Source: Bradyrhizobium sp. Arg816
GTDB taxonomy: Bacteria; Pseudomonadota; Alphaproteobacteria; Rhizobiales; Xanthobacteraceae
DNA length: 64,000 bases
NCBI RefSeq assembly: GCF_029989365.1
Contig: NZ_JAPRAQ010000032.1
Coordinates: 1-64,000, forward strand
Direction: 5' to 3'
The translations under genes and the position numbers were made by a program. This document shows, one piece after another, positions 17,528 to 26,311 of the stretch (positions within the stretch are counted from its first letter, which is position 1; each line of letters opens with the position of its first letter). The notes beneath the pieces were generated by a model, which saw only the letters and a program-made list of their open reading frames with translations, had not been told where the DNA came from and ran no database searches.

Positions 17528-18913
17528 CTAGATCATCCCCACCAGCCGCAACGCCACGCCCGCAGCGCAACTGCCCGCCAGCACCGTGAGCATGCCGAGC
17601 TTGAACCGGAAGATCGCAGTCGCCGCGGCGATCGATAGCACGAGCGCCGGAATATCAACGCTGCTCAACACCGGCCTGTCGAATGCGAACGGGAAGGCGT
17701 GCACCGGAACGGTCTCGCGGAACAGCGTGTGCAGCGCGAACCAGATCGAGAGGTTGAGGATCACGCCGACGACGGCGGCGGTGATCGCGCCGAGTGCGCC
17801 GGCGAGGCCCGTGTTGCCGCGCAGGCGCTCGATGTAGGGGGCGCCGACGAAGATCCAGAGGAAGCAGGGGGTGAACGTGACCCAGGTCGCAAGCAATCCG
17901 CCGAGCGTCGCTGCAAGCATCGGCGACAGGCCGCTTGGATCGCGATAGGCGGCCATGAAGCCGACGAACTGAAGCACCATGATCAGCGGGCCCGGCGTGG
18001 TTTCGGCCATGCCGAGACCGTCGAGCATCTCGTGCGGCTTCAGCCAGTGATAATGCTCGACCGCCTGCTGGGCCACATAGGCCAGCACCGCATAGGCGCC
18101 GCCGAACGTGACCAGCGCCATCTTCGAGAAGAACAGCGCGATCTGGCTGAACACGCTGGCTTGACCAAGAATCAAAAGCAGCGCGATCACCGGCACCAGC
18201 CAGAGCGCGAGCCATAGCGCACCGACGCGGATCGCGCGCGCGGTGTTGGGGCGCACATGCTCGGGAACGGCTTCGCCGAGCATGCTGTCGATCACGGCGG
18301 TGCTGCCGCCATGGCCGTGGCCGGCCGGTGCGAATTCCGGGCGGCCGGCCCGCGCGCCGGCATATCCGATCACGCCGGCGGCGATGATGATGATCGGGAA
18401 GGGGACCGCGAAGAAGAAGATCGCGACGAAGGCGATTGCGGCGAGCGCAATCATGATGCGGTTCTTCAGCGCGCGCTTGCCGACGCGCACCACGGCTTCG
18501 AGGACGATGGTGAGCACGGCGGCCTTCAATCCGAAGAACAGCGCCTCGACGAAGCTGACATTGCCGAAAGCCGCGTAGATGTAGCTCAGGCCCATGATCG
18601 CGATGATGCCGGGCAGGATGAAGAGCCCGCCCGCCATCAGCCCGCCGGCGGTGCGATGCATCAGCCAGCCGACATAGGTCGCAAGCTGCTGCGCCTCCGG
18701 CCCCGGCAGCAACATGCAGTAGTTCAGCGCATGCAGGAATCGGCCTTCGGAGATCCAGTTCTTCTCCTCGACCAGAATGCGGTGCATCACCGCGATCTGG
18801 CCCGCGGGCCCGCCAAAACTCAGGCAGGCGACGCGGAGCCAGACGCGAAAGGCTTCGCGGAAGCTGATGCCGTGACCGGCATCAGCTTCCGTTTGATTGG
18901 CGCGGATGTCCAT
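17528..18913 (-). CDS. chrA: Chromate efflux transporter ChrA
   Basis: The 461-residue membrane protein has the duplicated architecture of long-chain ChrA. The N-terminal half shows SFGGPAGQIAVMHRILVEEK, and the C-terminal half repeats the pattern as TFGGAYAVLAYVAQQ with TPGPLIMVLQFVGFM. ChrA expels chromate (and probably sulfate-like anions) through the inner membrane. Its ATG at 18913 overlaps the stop of the upstream ChrB-domain gene as TGATG, so the two are translationally coupled. An upstream in-frame start at 18970 would overlap that gene more deeply and is less likely. Confidence 0.88.
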   Translation of the reverse strand: MDIRANQTEADAGHGISFREAFRVWLRVACLSFGGPAGQIAVMHRILVEEKNWISEGRFLHALNYCMLLPGPEAQQLATYVGWLMHRTAGGLMAGGLFILPGIIAIMGLSYIYAAFGNVSFVEALFFGLKAAVLTIVLEAVVRVGKRALKNRIMIALAAIAFVAIFFFAVPFPIIIIAAGVIGYAGARAGRPEFAPAGHGHGGSTAVIDSMLGEAVPEHVRPNTARAIRVGALWLALWLVPVIALLLILGQASVFSQIALFFSKMALVTFGGAYAVLAYVAQQAVEHYHWLKPHEMLDGLGMAETTPGPLIMVLQFVGFMAAYRDPSGLSPMLAATLGGLLATWVTFTPCFLWIFVGAPYIERLRGNTGLAGALGAITAAVVGVILNLSIWFALHTLFRETVPVHAFPFAFDRPVLSSVDIPALVLSIAAATAIFRFKLGMLTVLAGSCAAGVALRLVGMI

Positions 18914-19731
18914 CACGCCTTCACCTTGTTGGTCGGCCAGTTGTGGGTCTCGGCCGTCGCATCGCGGCACCAGCGGTAGAAGGCGTCGTAGAGCGTCATG
19001 CCGGCTTCGAGCTGCTCGAGATCGTCGTCGTACATCCGCGACAGCCCGAGCGAAGCCGCGAGCAGGCCGGGGGCTTCCGGTGCGAGGTCGGGCCGCGCGG
19101 TGTCGGCGCCACGGACCAACGTGGCGAGCCGCAGCAGCGGGGGCGTGGCAATCCCGAATTCCTCGATCATCACGTCGAAGGTGCAGAGCTCGCCGCGGTG
19201 GCTCCAGAACACGTTCTCGATGTCGAAGGGCGCCGCGTTGAAACGCTCGCCCACGGCGACGACCTCGGACGGCGCGACATACAGGAACACCGCGTTGGGA
19301 TCGACGAAGCGCCGGATCAGCCAGGGGCAGGCGATGCGGTCGACCTTTGGTCGGGCCCGCGTCACCCAGACGGTGCGGCCCTTGGCGTCGCGCGGCGGCA
19401 GTTTTGCAGCATCGACCAGCGGCAGCTTTGCGTCCTTCCAGCCCTCGAAGCCGCCTTCCAGAGTCTCAGCCTGGACCCCTAGCTGCCTGAGCCAGGCCGC
19501 CGTGCCCTGCGCGAGCTTTGCGCCTCGCAGGCAGGCGACGATGGCGGAGCGGCCGGAAAATTCGCCGCCCCAGTCCGAAACGTTGCCGTGGCTGAACTTG
19601 ATCGAGCCGGGGATCAGTCGCGGGTCTGCGGCAAAATCCTCGTCCGTGCGCACGTCGATCAGGGCAGGGGCGTTCGCCGTGCCGATCAGCCGTGCCAATT
19701 TGTCAGATGATATCGTTGTGTAGGAAGACAT
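18913..19731 (-). CDS. chrB-like: Rhodanese / ChrB-domain chromate resistance protein
   Basis: The 272-residue product joins two modules. Residues 1-105 form a rhodanese-like domain (ALIDVRTDEDF, then IVACLRGAKLAQG with candidate active-site Cys67). Residues 120-265 form the ChrB C-terminal domain, with RARPKVDRIACPWLIRRFVD and a conserved LRLATLVRGADTA segment. ChrB-type proteins accompany ChrA and act in chromate sensing or resistance. This one lacks the N-terminal DNA-binding part of regulatory ChrB, so it may be a sulfur- or redox-handling partner. Start at ATG 19731 is chosen because the upstream extension has no similarity. Confidence 0.82.
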   Translation of the reverse strand: MSSYTTISSDKLARLIGTANAPALIDVRTDEDFAADPRLIPGSIKFSHGNVSDWGGEFSGRSAIVACLRGAKLAQGTAAWLRQLGVQAETLEGGFEGWKDAKLPLVDAAKLPPRDAKGRTVWVTRARPKVDRIACPWLIRRFVDPNAVFLYVAPSEVVAVGERFNAAPFDIENVFWSHRGELCTFDVMIEEFGIATPPLLRLATLVRGADTARPDLAPEAPGLLAASLGLSRMYDDDLEQLEAGMTLYDAFYRWCRDATAETHNWPTNKVKA

Positions 19732-19925
19732 GATGCGCCCTCGTAAGAACAAACGGGACGCGATACTTGGGCTTGTCGCCTCGTGGGGAGATCGCTCAAT
19801 CCCCATGGGCGCCATTACAACGAAACCGCGCCGGGCTGTCAATCGGCTCGTTGACTTGATTTTGCCCGGACGTTCCGCAGGTCTATATTGCGGGTCAACG
19901 GACCGGACCTTTCGGAGAGTTTTCG

Positions 19926-20900
19926 ATGCATTCCCATTCGATCGAGCAATGGACCCATGACCACGCCTTTCTGGGCGAGAAGCACGACGAGAACGAGCGG
20001 CGCACCTGGCTCGTGGTCGTCCTGACGCTGGTGATGATGGTCGGCGAGATCGTCGCCGGCTCGCTGTTCGGCTCGATGGCGCTGCTCGCCGACGGCTGGC
20101 ACATGGGCACGCATGCGGCGGCGCTCGGGATTGCCGCCTTTGCCTACCGCTTCGCGCGCCGGCATCTGGGGAATTCGCATTTCACTTTCGGCACCGGAAA
20201 GTTCGGCGATCTCGCCGCCTTCTCCAGCGCGATCATCCTGGGCCTGATCGCGGTCGAGATCGCCTATGAGAGCGTGCTGCGGCTGTTCACGCCGGTGCCG
20301 ATCGTCTATGGCGAGGCCATCGCGGTCGCCGCCCTCGGCCTCTGCGTCAACCTCGCCAGCGCGTGGCTGCTGCGCGACAGCCATGATCACCATCATCACG
20401 GCCATGACCACGGCCATGGGCATGCGCATGATGATCACGACGATCATGATCACGACCACAATCATCACGGCCATCATCACGACAACAATCTTCGTGCGGC
20501 CTACGTCCACGTCATGGCCGATGCGGCCACCTCGGTGCTGGCGATCGCAGCGCTGGTGGTCGCGATGTATTCGGGATGGGTCTGGGCCGATCCGGCCGTC
20601 GGCCTGATCGGCAGCGCCGTGATCGCGAGCTGGGCGTTCGGCCTGGTCAAGACATCAGGCGCGGTGCTGCTCGACGTCCGCGCCGACGAGAAGCTCGAAC
20701 GCACCATCCGCGCCCGCATGGAGGTCGGAGAGGACCGCGTCACCGACCTGCATCTCTGGCAGGTCGGGCCCGGCCATTGCGCCGTGCTGGTCTCGCTGGT
20801 GTCGGACAAGCCGAAGCAGCCGGCCGTCTATAAGAAGCGGCTCGCCGGGCTGAAGGGCCTGAGCCACGTCACGGTCGAGGTCGAGACCTGCCCGCATTGA
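19926..20900 (+). CDS. dmeF: Cation diffusion facilitator, DmeF-like Co/Ni efflux
   Basis: This 324-residue CDF transporter exports divalent metals in exchange for protons. Helix II has LADGWHMGTHAAALG, helix V has HVMADAATSVLA, and both supply the Asp/His transport site. A very His/Asp-rich cytoplasmic loop (about residues 153-187, with runs such as HDHGHGHAHDDHDDHDHDH) and a His-containing N-terminus are typical of DmeF, the Co(II)/Ni(II) exporter of rhizobia. It is divergent from the chrB-chrA pair, making a small metal-resistance cluster. No DmeR regulator is visible nearby, so the exact metal is inferred. Confidence 0.82.
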   Translation: MHSHSIEQWTHDHAFLGEKHDENERRTWLVVVLTLVMMVGEIVAGSLFGSMALLADGWHMGTHAAALGIAAFAYRFARRHLGNSHFTFGTGKFGDLAAFSSAIILGLIAVEIAYESVLRLFTPVPIVYGEAIAVAALGLCVNLASAWLLRDSHDHHHHGHDHGHGHAHDDHDDHDHDHNHHGHHHDNNLRAAYVHVMADAATSVLAIAALVVAMYSGWVWADPAVGLIGSAVIASWAFGLVKTSGAVLLDVRADEKLERTIRARMEVGEDRVTDLHLWQVGPGHCAVLVSLVSDKPKQPAVYKKRLAGLKGLSHVTVEVETCPH

Positions 20901-20986
20901 TGTGATCTGCCGAAACGGAATTCAGCGGCGCGGCCGGGGTTGATCCTCGGTCGCCGCCATACCGGGCGCTGCAAGAGGAACCAAGG

Positions 20987-21820
20987 ATGATGCCAGGGAT
21001 CAAGTTTGCTCTCGCCGTCGCCGCGCTGGCTCTGTCCGGCCACGCGGCCGTCGCGCAGTCCGAGAAATCGGGCGTCGAAAAGCTCTACGTCCTCAATTGC
21101 GGGGAGGGCACCGCCGGCGATATCTCGCGCTGGACGCCCGGCCTGAACGAAGGCAAGGCGATGGACTTCGTCGACAGCTGCTATCTCATCAAGCACAGCA
21201 ATAAGGGCTGGTTTCTGTGGGACACCGGCATCGCCGATGCCGTGGCAGCCATGCCGAATGGCCTTGTTCCCGCCGATCCCAAGGCCGTCACCTGGCGCCG
21301 GCCGAAGACGCTGGCCGCCCAGCTCGAGCAGCTCGGCCTCAAGCCTGACGACGTCAAGGCGATGGCGGTGTCGCATACGCATCCCGACCATACCGGCAAT
21401 GTCGAGCAGTTCCCGCAGGCCATGCTCTACGTGCAGAAGGCCGAATATGACTGGCCCGGCGCCAACAACGAACCGCGCTTCAAGCCCTCGCATCCGGTCG
21501 AGTTGCTCGCGGGTGACAAGGACGTGTTCGGCGACGGCAGCGTGACGATCCTGTCGACGCCCGGCCACACGCCGGGACACCAGTCGCTGCTGGTGAAGCT
21601 GCCGAAGACCGGCGCGGTGGTGCTGTCGGGCGACGCCGTCCACTTCAGGGATAATTGGGACAACCGCCGCGTCCCCAGCATGAACGCCAACAAGGACCAG
21701 AGCGCGGCATCGATGCAGAAGATCGCCGACACGCTGACCAAGGAGAAGGCGCAGCTCTGGATCAACCACGACAAGGCCCAGCGCGACAGCCAGAAGATGG
21801 TGCCCGAGTTTTACGACTGA
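20987..21820 (+). CDS. Exported metallo-beta-lactamase-fold lactonase-like enzyme
   Basis: The 277-residue protein has the metal-binding motif SHTHPDHTGN (His130, His132, Asp134, His135), GHTPGHQ (His198), Asp216 in LSGDAVHF and His261 in INHDKAQ. This ligand set and spacing are those of the AHL lactonase (AiiA/AttM) branch of the MBL fold, which opens the lactone of quorum-sensing signals. A signal peptide (residues 1-23) indicates export, unlike the classical cytoplasmic lactonases. The substrate is inferred from family resemblance; other lactones or esters are possible. Confidence 0.78.
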   Translation: MMPGIKFALAVAALALSGHAAVAQSEKSGVEKLYVLNCGEGTAGDISRWTPGLNEGKAMDFVDSCYLIKHSNKGWFLWDTGIADAVAAMPNGLVPADPKAVTWRRPKTLAAQLEQLGLKPDDVKAMAVSHTHPDHTGNVEQFPQAMLYVQKAEYDWPGANNEPRFKPSHPVELLAGDKDVFGDGSVTILSTPGHTPGHQSLLVKLPKTGAVVLSGDAVHFRDNWDNRRVPSMNANKDQSAASMQKIADTLTKEKAQLWINHDKAQRDSQKMVPEFYD

Positions 21821-21902
21821 CGTTTGCGCCGAGGCTGCTGCCATGGCGTTGGCAGCAGCAGCGTGCTACGGCCCGCGAAAGGCTCCGCGATGGGAGACGA
21901 GC

Positions 21903-22781
21903 GTGGGAGAGTGGGCCGGGGTCGCGATCGCACTGGCGTCGAGCAGCCTCGGCGGCACGGCCGCGGCGATCACCCGCTATCTCGTCGGCGGCGCCGATCC
22001 GGTTCTGCTGGCGATCCTGCGCTGGGGGATCGGCTTTCTCTGCCTGTTGCCTTGCGCGCTGCTGCTTGGCGTGCGCTGGCCGCAGCGGCCCGACTGGTCG
22101 GCGGTGGCGCTGCTCGGCATCTGCTTCTTCGGCCTGTTCTTCATCCTCTACAATATCGCGGTGTCCTACACGACCGCCGCGCGCGCCAGCCTCGCGCTGG
22201 CAACGCTGCCGCTCCATACCATGGTGGTCGGTGCGATCCTCGGCGTCGAGCGTCTGACGGCGCGCAAGATCATTGGCGTCGGCATCGCCGTGCTCGGTGT
22301 GACAGCCGCGCTGGCAGCGGGGCTCGCCCAGAGCCCGCCCGGTGCCTGGCGCGGTGAGTTGATCATGACGGGTGCCGTGTTCTGCATGGCGTTCTACAAC
22401 GTGCTGTCGCGCCCTCTGATGCAGCGCTCCAGCGCATTGGGTTTTCTCACCGTCGGCATGGGCGCGGGCGCCGCCGTGCTGGTTCTGGCGGGGTTCGTAA
22501 AGGGCAGCTTTGCGGCGCTCGATCATTTCACGGTGGCGCAATGGATTGCCGGCGTCTATCTCGGCATTGGCGGCGGCGCGCTCGCCTTCATCCTCTGGGT
22601 GATGGCGCTGGCACGGGCGACGCCGACCCGCGTTGCCAATACCATGACGGTCAATCCGATTGCCGCGACCTTGCTTGCGGCGTTGCTCATCGGTGAGCCG
22701 ATCACGGCAAACCTTCTGATCGGGCTGGTTGCTGTGTTCGCTGGCATCTTTATCGCGACCAGCCAGGCGAAGACGGCCTAG
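21903..22781 (+). CDS. DMT-family (EamA) transporter
   Basis: The protein has ten predicted membrane helices in two EamA repeats: LASSSLGGTAAAITRYLVGG opens the first, and LIMTGAVFCMAFYNVLSRPL opens the second. EamA carriers export or import small metabolites; the substrate here is unknown. I choose GTG at 21903 (292 residues), preceded by GGGAGAC, over ATG at 21843, because the conserved part begins there. Its TAG shares four bases with the stop of the convergent small gene. Confidence 0.82.
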   Translation: MGEWAGVAIALASSSLGGTAAAITRYLVGGADPVLLAILRWGIGFLCLLPCALLLGVRWPQRPDWSAVALLGICFFGLFFILYNIAVSYTTAARASLALATLPLHTMVVGAILGVERLTARKIIGVGIAVLGVTAALAAGLAQSPPGAWRGELIMTGAVFCMAFYNVLSRPLMQRSSALGFLTVGMGAGAAVLVLAGFVKGSFAALDHFTVAQWIAGVYLGIGGGALAFILWVMALARATPTRVANTMTVNPIAATLLAALLIGEPITANLLIGLVAVFAGIFIATSQAKTA

Positions 22782-22969
22782 CTGCGCGGTGCTGTGACCG
22801 GAGGCGGGCTGGCGTCCGGTGTCTTCTTCGGCTTGAGCGTGCCGGCGTAGAACGAGAGCAGCCACACCAGGAGGATGGCGAGGAGATAGACGCCCCAGGC
22901 CTGCGGCGGCGTGGTTGCCCAGCGCAGCAGGCCTTTGAAGGTGCGGGGCGGGCTGTTGTCTTCGCTCAT
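22778..22969 (-). CDS. Small single-span membrane protein, hypothetical
   Basis: The 63-residue product has one hydrophobic segment (about residues 25-43, GVYLLAILLVWLLSFYAG) flanked by charged ends and a Pro-rich tail. It probably sits in the inner membrane. The stop overlaps that of the convergent EamA gene in the tetranucleotide CTAG (22778-22781). It lies just downstream of the MFS gene on the same strand. No family recognised. Confidence 0.55.
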   Translation of the reverse strand: MSEDNSPPRTFKGLLRWATTPPQAWGVYLLAILLVWLLSFYAGTLKPKKTPDASPPPVTAPRS

Positions 22970-23000
22970 GGCCCGCTTGTGCGCGAAAGCGGCTGCGCGG

Positions 23001-24158
23001 TCAATCCGGCCGCCGCTCGGCGCGGATCAGGAACAGCGTCGCCAGCGCCGAGAGGCTGAGCGCGGAGGAGACCATCAGCACCTTGGCGCCCATGACGTCG
23101 ATGAGCAGGCCGAACGCCAGTGGCGCCACGGCCTGCGCCATCCGTGCCGGCGCGCCGATGATGCCGAGACGGTAGCCGAAATCTTTCGGGCCGAAGATCG
23201 ACAGCGGCAGCGTGCCGCGCGCGATCGTGAGAATGCCGTTGCCCGAGCCGTGGAGCAGCGCAAACGCGCTTGCGGCGGGCGCGCCGAAGATGGCGAGGAT
23301 TGCGGCGCCGAGCGGGTGGGTGACGCAGGCAAGGCGCGTGGACCACAGCGGATGGAAGCGGCTCAGAAAGCCCGCTTCGAGAACGCGCGCGGCCACCTGT
23401 GCCGGGCCGATCAGCGCGCCGGCGGCGATGGCCTCGACATGCGTCGCGCCCGTGGCCTCCAGCAGGCGCGGGAAATGGACGGCCATTGCGCCGGTGACGG
23501 TCCAGACCGCCGCGAAGACGAAGGCGAGCAGCACCATGGTGCGGTCGAGCGGCAAATGCGGCTTCTCGGTTGTCGCCGCGGCCTGCTTGGCGCCCATGAT
23601 CGCCGGCAGCATGAAGAAGTTCAGGGGCAGGCCGATCAGGAGATTGGCGGCCGCCCATGCGAAACAGGTCTCGCGCCAGCCGATATGGGACAGGCCCCAG
23701 GCGGTGAGGGGCCAGCCGACAGTGGAGGCGAAGCCTGCCATCAGCGTGATGCCGGTGATGGGCCTGCGCGCCTCGGTGCCGTAGATGCGGCCGAGCGCTG
23801 CGAAGGCGGCGTCATAGAGCCCCATCGCCATGCCGATGCCGAGCACGAGCCAGGCGAACGCCATCACCGCCAATGAGTGCGAGAGGCCGAGCAGGACGAG
23901 ACCGGCGGCCATCGTCAGGTTCGAGACCGACAGCACCTGCCGGCCCCCGAACAGATCGATCTGCCGCCCGATGCGAGGGCCGAGCATCGCCGAGATCACC
24001 AGCGAGGCCGAGAACGCGCCAAAGATCCAGTTGGAGGAGACGCCGAGGTCGCGCGCCATGGGATCGGCGAGCAGCGCCGGCAGATAGTAGCTGGAAGCCC
24101 AGGCCAGGGTCTGCGTGGTGCCGAGCGCCAGGATGATCGGAAGCTGGCGCTGGCTCAT
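23001..24158 (-). CDS. Major facilitator superfamily transporter
   Basis: The 385-residue protein has about twelve hydrophobic helices, beginning LPIILALGTTQTLAWASSYY. The loop between helices 2 and 3 has GPRIGRQIDLFGGRQ, a variant of the MFS A motif (GxxxDrxGrR). The substrate is unknown. It starts 175 bases from, and divergent to, the cyclase gene at 24334. Confidence 0.82.
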   Translation of the reverse strand: MSQRQLPIILALGTTQTLAWASSYYLPALLADPMARDLGVSSNWIFGAFSASLVISAMLGPRIGRQIDLFGGRQVLSVSNLTMAAGLVLLGLSHSLAVMAFAWLVLGIGMAMGLYDAAFAALGRIYGTEARRPITGITLMAGFASTVGWPLTAWGLSHIGWRETCFAWAAANLLIGLPLNFFMLPAIMGAKQAAATTEKPHLPLDRTMVLLAFVFAAVWTVTGAMAVHFPRLLEATGATHVEAIAAGALIGPAQVAARVLEAGFLSRFHPLWSTRLACVTHPLGAAILAIFGAPAASAFALLHGSGNGILTIARGTLPLSIFGPKDFGYRLGIIGAPARMAQAVAPLAFGLLIDVMGAKVLMVSSALSLSALATLFLIRAERRPD

Positions 24159-24333
24159 CCCGGTACGATTCTGGTCTCGGTGTGCGGCGGTGTCATCGGT
24201 TGCATTTGCGGCCCGCGGCGAAAGCGCGTCAACAGCGTCCGCGACATATTCGATCTGCTGCGGACGGGAGCCTTGGTTGCGTACGGTCCGTGCGTGGCCT
24301 TTCGCTCGTCACGAATGCACGCCATAATGGCGT

Positions 24334-25593
24334 ATGCAATTGACCTCGCGCCTCGCGCTGATGAACTGGCTGACCGGCCAAGGGCTGACGGGCCTGCCCG
24401 AAAACGAGCTGCTCCGCGGCTTCTGCGAGCGCTGCCGCGCCGAAGGGCTGGAACTCTCGCGGGGGCTCGTCGTGATCGACACGCTGCATCCGATCTATGA
24501 GGGCCGCGGCTTCCGGTGGAGCGACCGGCAGAGCAACGAGAGCGATGTGTTCGAATATGGTTCGACCGCCGAAGGCGATGCCGCCAAGAGCTGGCGCCGC
24601 TCGGTGTTCTTCCACATGCTCGAGCACGGCGAGGACGAGAGGGTGATCGATCTCGCCGACGCGCCGTCGATGGATTTTTCGCAGATCGGTGAACTCGCGG
24701 AAAAAGGCCACAAGCACTATCTCGCCTTCGTGCATCGCTTCGGCGAGAACGGCGCGCTCGGCCTGATGGATTGCCTCTATTCCTGCTGGACCACGCGCCG
24801 CGACGGCGGCTTCTCCGAACCCGAGCTCGAAGCCCTGCGCGATCTCGTGCCGGTGCTGGGGCTCGCGATCAAGTCGGCGCAACAGGTCGACATCGCGCGA
24901 ACCCTCGGCCGCGTCTATCTCGGCCGCGATGCCTCCGCGCAGGTGCTGGGCGGGCGCATCACGCGCGGCGTCACCGAGCGCATCAATGCCGTGCTGTGGT
25001 ATTCGGATTTGCGCGGCTCGACCGGGATCAGCGAGAGCATCGGCCCGGACGAGATCATCCCGTTCCTCAACGACTATGCCCAGGCCGTGATCGACGCGAT
25101 CCACGATGCCGGCGGCGACGTGCTGAAGCTGATCGGCGATGGCGTGCTCGCGATGTTCTGGGGGGAGGACATGTCGGATGCGCGGCGCGCTGCGCTGCGC
25201 GCCGAGCATCTGTTCCGCAAGAACGTCGCTGCGCTGAACAAGCGGCGGGAGGCCGACGGCCGTCCCACAACGTCGGCCTATATCGGCCTGCATGTCGGCG
25301 AAGTCTTTTATGGCAATATCGGCAGCCAGGATCGGCTCGACTTCACCGTCGTCGGCCCCACCGTCAACGAGGTCAGCCGCATCGCCTCGATGAGCCGCTC
25401 GGTCGACCGCGAGCTGCTGGCCTCGGCCGAGTTCTACAAGGGCCTGGACGCCACCGGCCGCCGCTACCTCGTCTCCACCGGACGCTATGCGCTGCGCGGT
25501 ATCGGCCGCGCGCAGGACCTCTACACGCTCGATCCCGAGGTCGATACGAGCGAGCCGGTGACCGGGAGCTACGAGCGGTATCTGGCGAATTAG
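24334..25593 (+). CDS. Class III adenylate cyclase
   Basis: The C-terminal part (about residues 215-400) is a class III nucleotide cyclase. Metal-binding aspartates are Asp225 (WYSDLRGST) and Asp269 (LKLIGDGVLAMF). Lys265 and Asp336 (in LDFT) are at the positions that select adenine, and Asn345 and Arg349 (GPTVNEVSRI) are the transition-state residues. The protein therefore should make cAMP. The N-terminal 200 residues are soluble, without membrane helices, and resemble a GAF-like sensor; I cannot name a ligand. Its TAG overlaps the stop of the convergent gene. Rhizobial genomes have many such cyclases. Confidence 0.85.
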   Translation: MQLTSRLALMNWLTGQGLTGLPENELLRGFCERCRAEGLELSRGLVVIDTLHPIYEGRGFRWSDRQSNESDVFEYGSTAEGDAAKSWRRSVFFHMLEHGEDERVIDLADAPSMDFSQIGELAEKGHKHYLAFVHRFGENGALGLMDCLYSCWTTRRDGGFSEPELEALRDLVPVLGLAIKSAQQVDIARTLGRVYLGRDASAQVLGGRITRGVTERINAVLWYSDLRGSTGISESIGPDEIIPFLNDYAQAVIDAIHDAGGDVLKLIGDGVLAMFWGEDMSDARRAALRAEHLFRKNVAALNKRREADGRPTTSAYIGLHVGEVFYGNIGSQDRLDFTVVGPTVNEVSRIASMSRSVDRELLASAEFYKGLDATGRRYLVSTGRYALRGIGRAQDLYTLDPEVDTSEPVTGSYERYLAN

Positions 25594-26153
25594 CGGCGGA
25601 TCGTAGGGGCCGAGACATTAGGCGTTTTCGTTCGATCCTTGGCGGGCCATTGTTCGGAAAGCGGCGGCATCGAAGTCTCCTTGCCGGTCATGCGCTCAAC
25701 GGCGACGGCGTAGACGGTGATGATGTCGAGCCGCGGGAAGAACCCCTTCGGTCGCGTCGTATCCGGCTTGCCGTATTTGGCCATCAACGTTTCGCAGAAC
25801 CGCTGCTTGATGCCCGTGTCGCCCACGACCCTGATGCGGCCGAACAGGCATATGCTTCGATAGGCGAGACCGGAATCGCATTCGAACCGTCCATAGTCGA
25901 AGACACCTTCGTGCTCATCGATCTCGATGCAGACGCGGGGATCTCGCTCGATGTTTGCGCGCAGATGTCCCCGGGCGGCCGTCGTGTGCAGATACACCTC
26001 ACCGTCGAGCCAGAGATAGAGGAGCGGGATACAGTAGGGAAAGCCGTCCTCGCTGACTGTCGCGAGATGGCCAGCATATCCACGTGCCAGCATCTCCAGG
26101 ATCCGCTCCTGCGACATGGCGCGGTCCTCGCGACGGATTTGCGGTGAACTCAT
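25590..26153 (-). CDS. Pyridoxamine 5'-phosphate oxidase-like flavin-binding protein
   Basis: The 187-residue protein shows the split-barrel pattern of the PNPOx-like superfamily: LARGYAGHLATVSEDGFPYC, then IPLLYLWLDGEVYLHT and RGHLRANIERDPRVCIEID. Members bind FMN, F420 or haem and reduce various substrates. It is the divergent neighbour of a MocR-type PLP-dependent regulator, an arrangement often seen when the regulator controls the flavoprotein. Its stop (TAA) shares bases with the cyclase stop. An alternative start lies at an internal Met 12 codons in. Confidence 0.82.
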   Translation of the reverse strand: MSSPQIRREDRAMSQERILEMLARGYAGHLATVSEDGFPYCIPLLYLWLDGEVYLHTTAARGHLRANIERDPRVCIEIDEHEGVFDYGRFECDSGLAYRSICLFGRIRVVGDTGIKQRFCETLMAKYGKPDTTRPKGFFPRLDIITVYAVAVERMTGKETSMPPLSEQWPAKDRTKTPNVSAPTIRR

Positions 26154-26232
26154 GGTGCAAGACGCTCCGCGCCGCCATCCGAATGAGCGGACATTTCAGG
26201 TTTCCTTGTTATCCGAAACAGGATAGAAAAAT

Positions 26233-26280
26233 AGTGGTCTTGAGCAAAGGTCCACTTGGTCCTATCGCGGCATACCACTT
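26233..26280. promoter_or_regulatory. Repeated AGTGG/CCACTT motifs between PNPOx-like gene and mocR
   Basis: The divergent intergenic region contains AGTGGT at 26233-26238 and two direct copies of CCACTT at 26252-26257 and 26275-26280, starting 23 bases apart. MocR regulators commonly bind direct repeats next to their own gene, so these are candidate operator sites. The motif assignment is by eye. Confidence 0.35.
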
Positions 26281-26311
26281 CTGTGCGGCTCACCCTATCG
26301 GACGAGGACCC

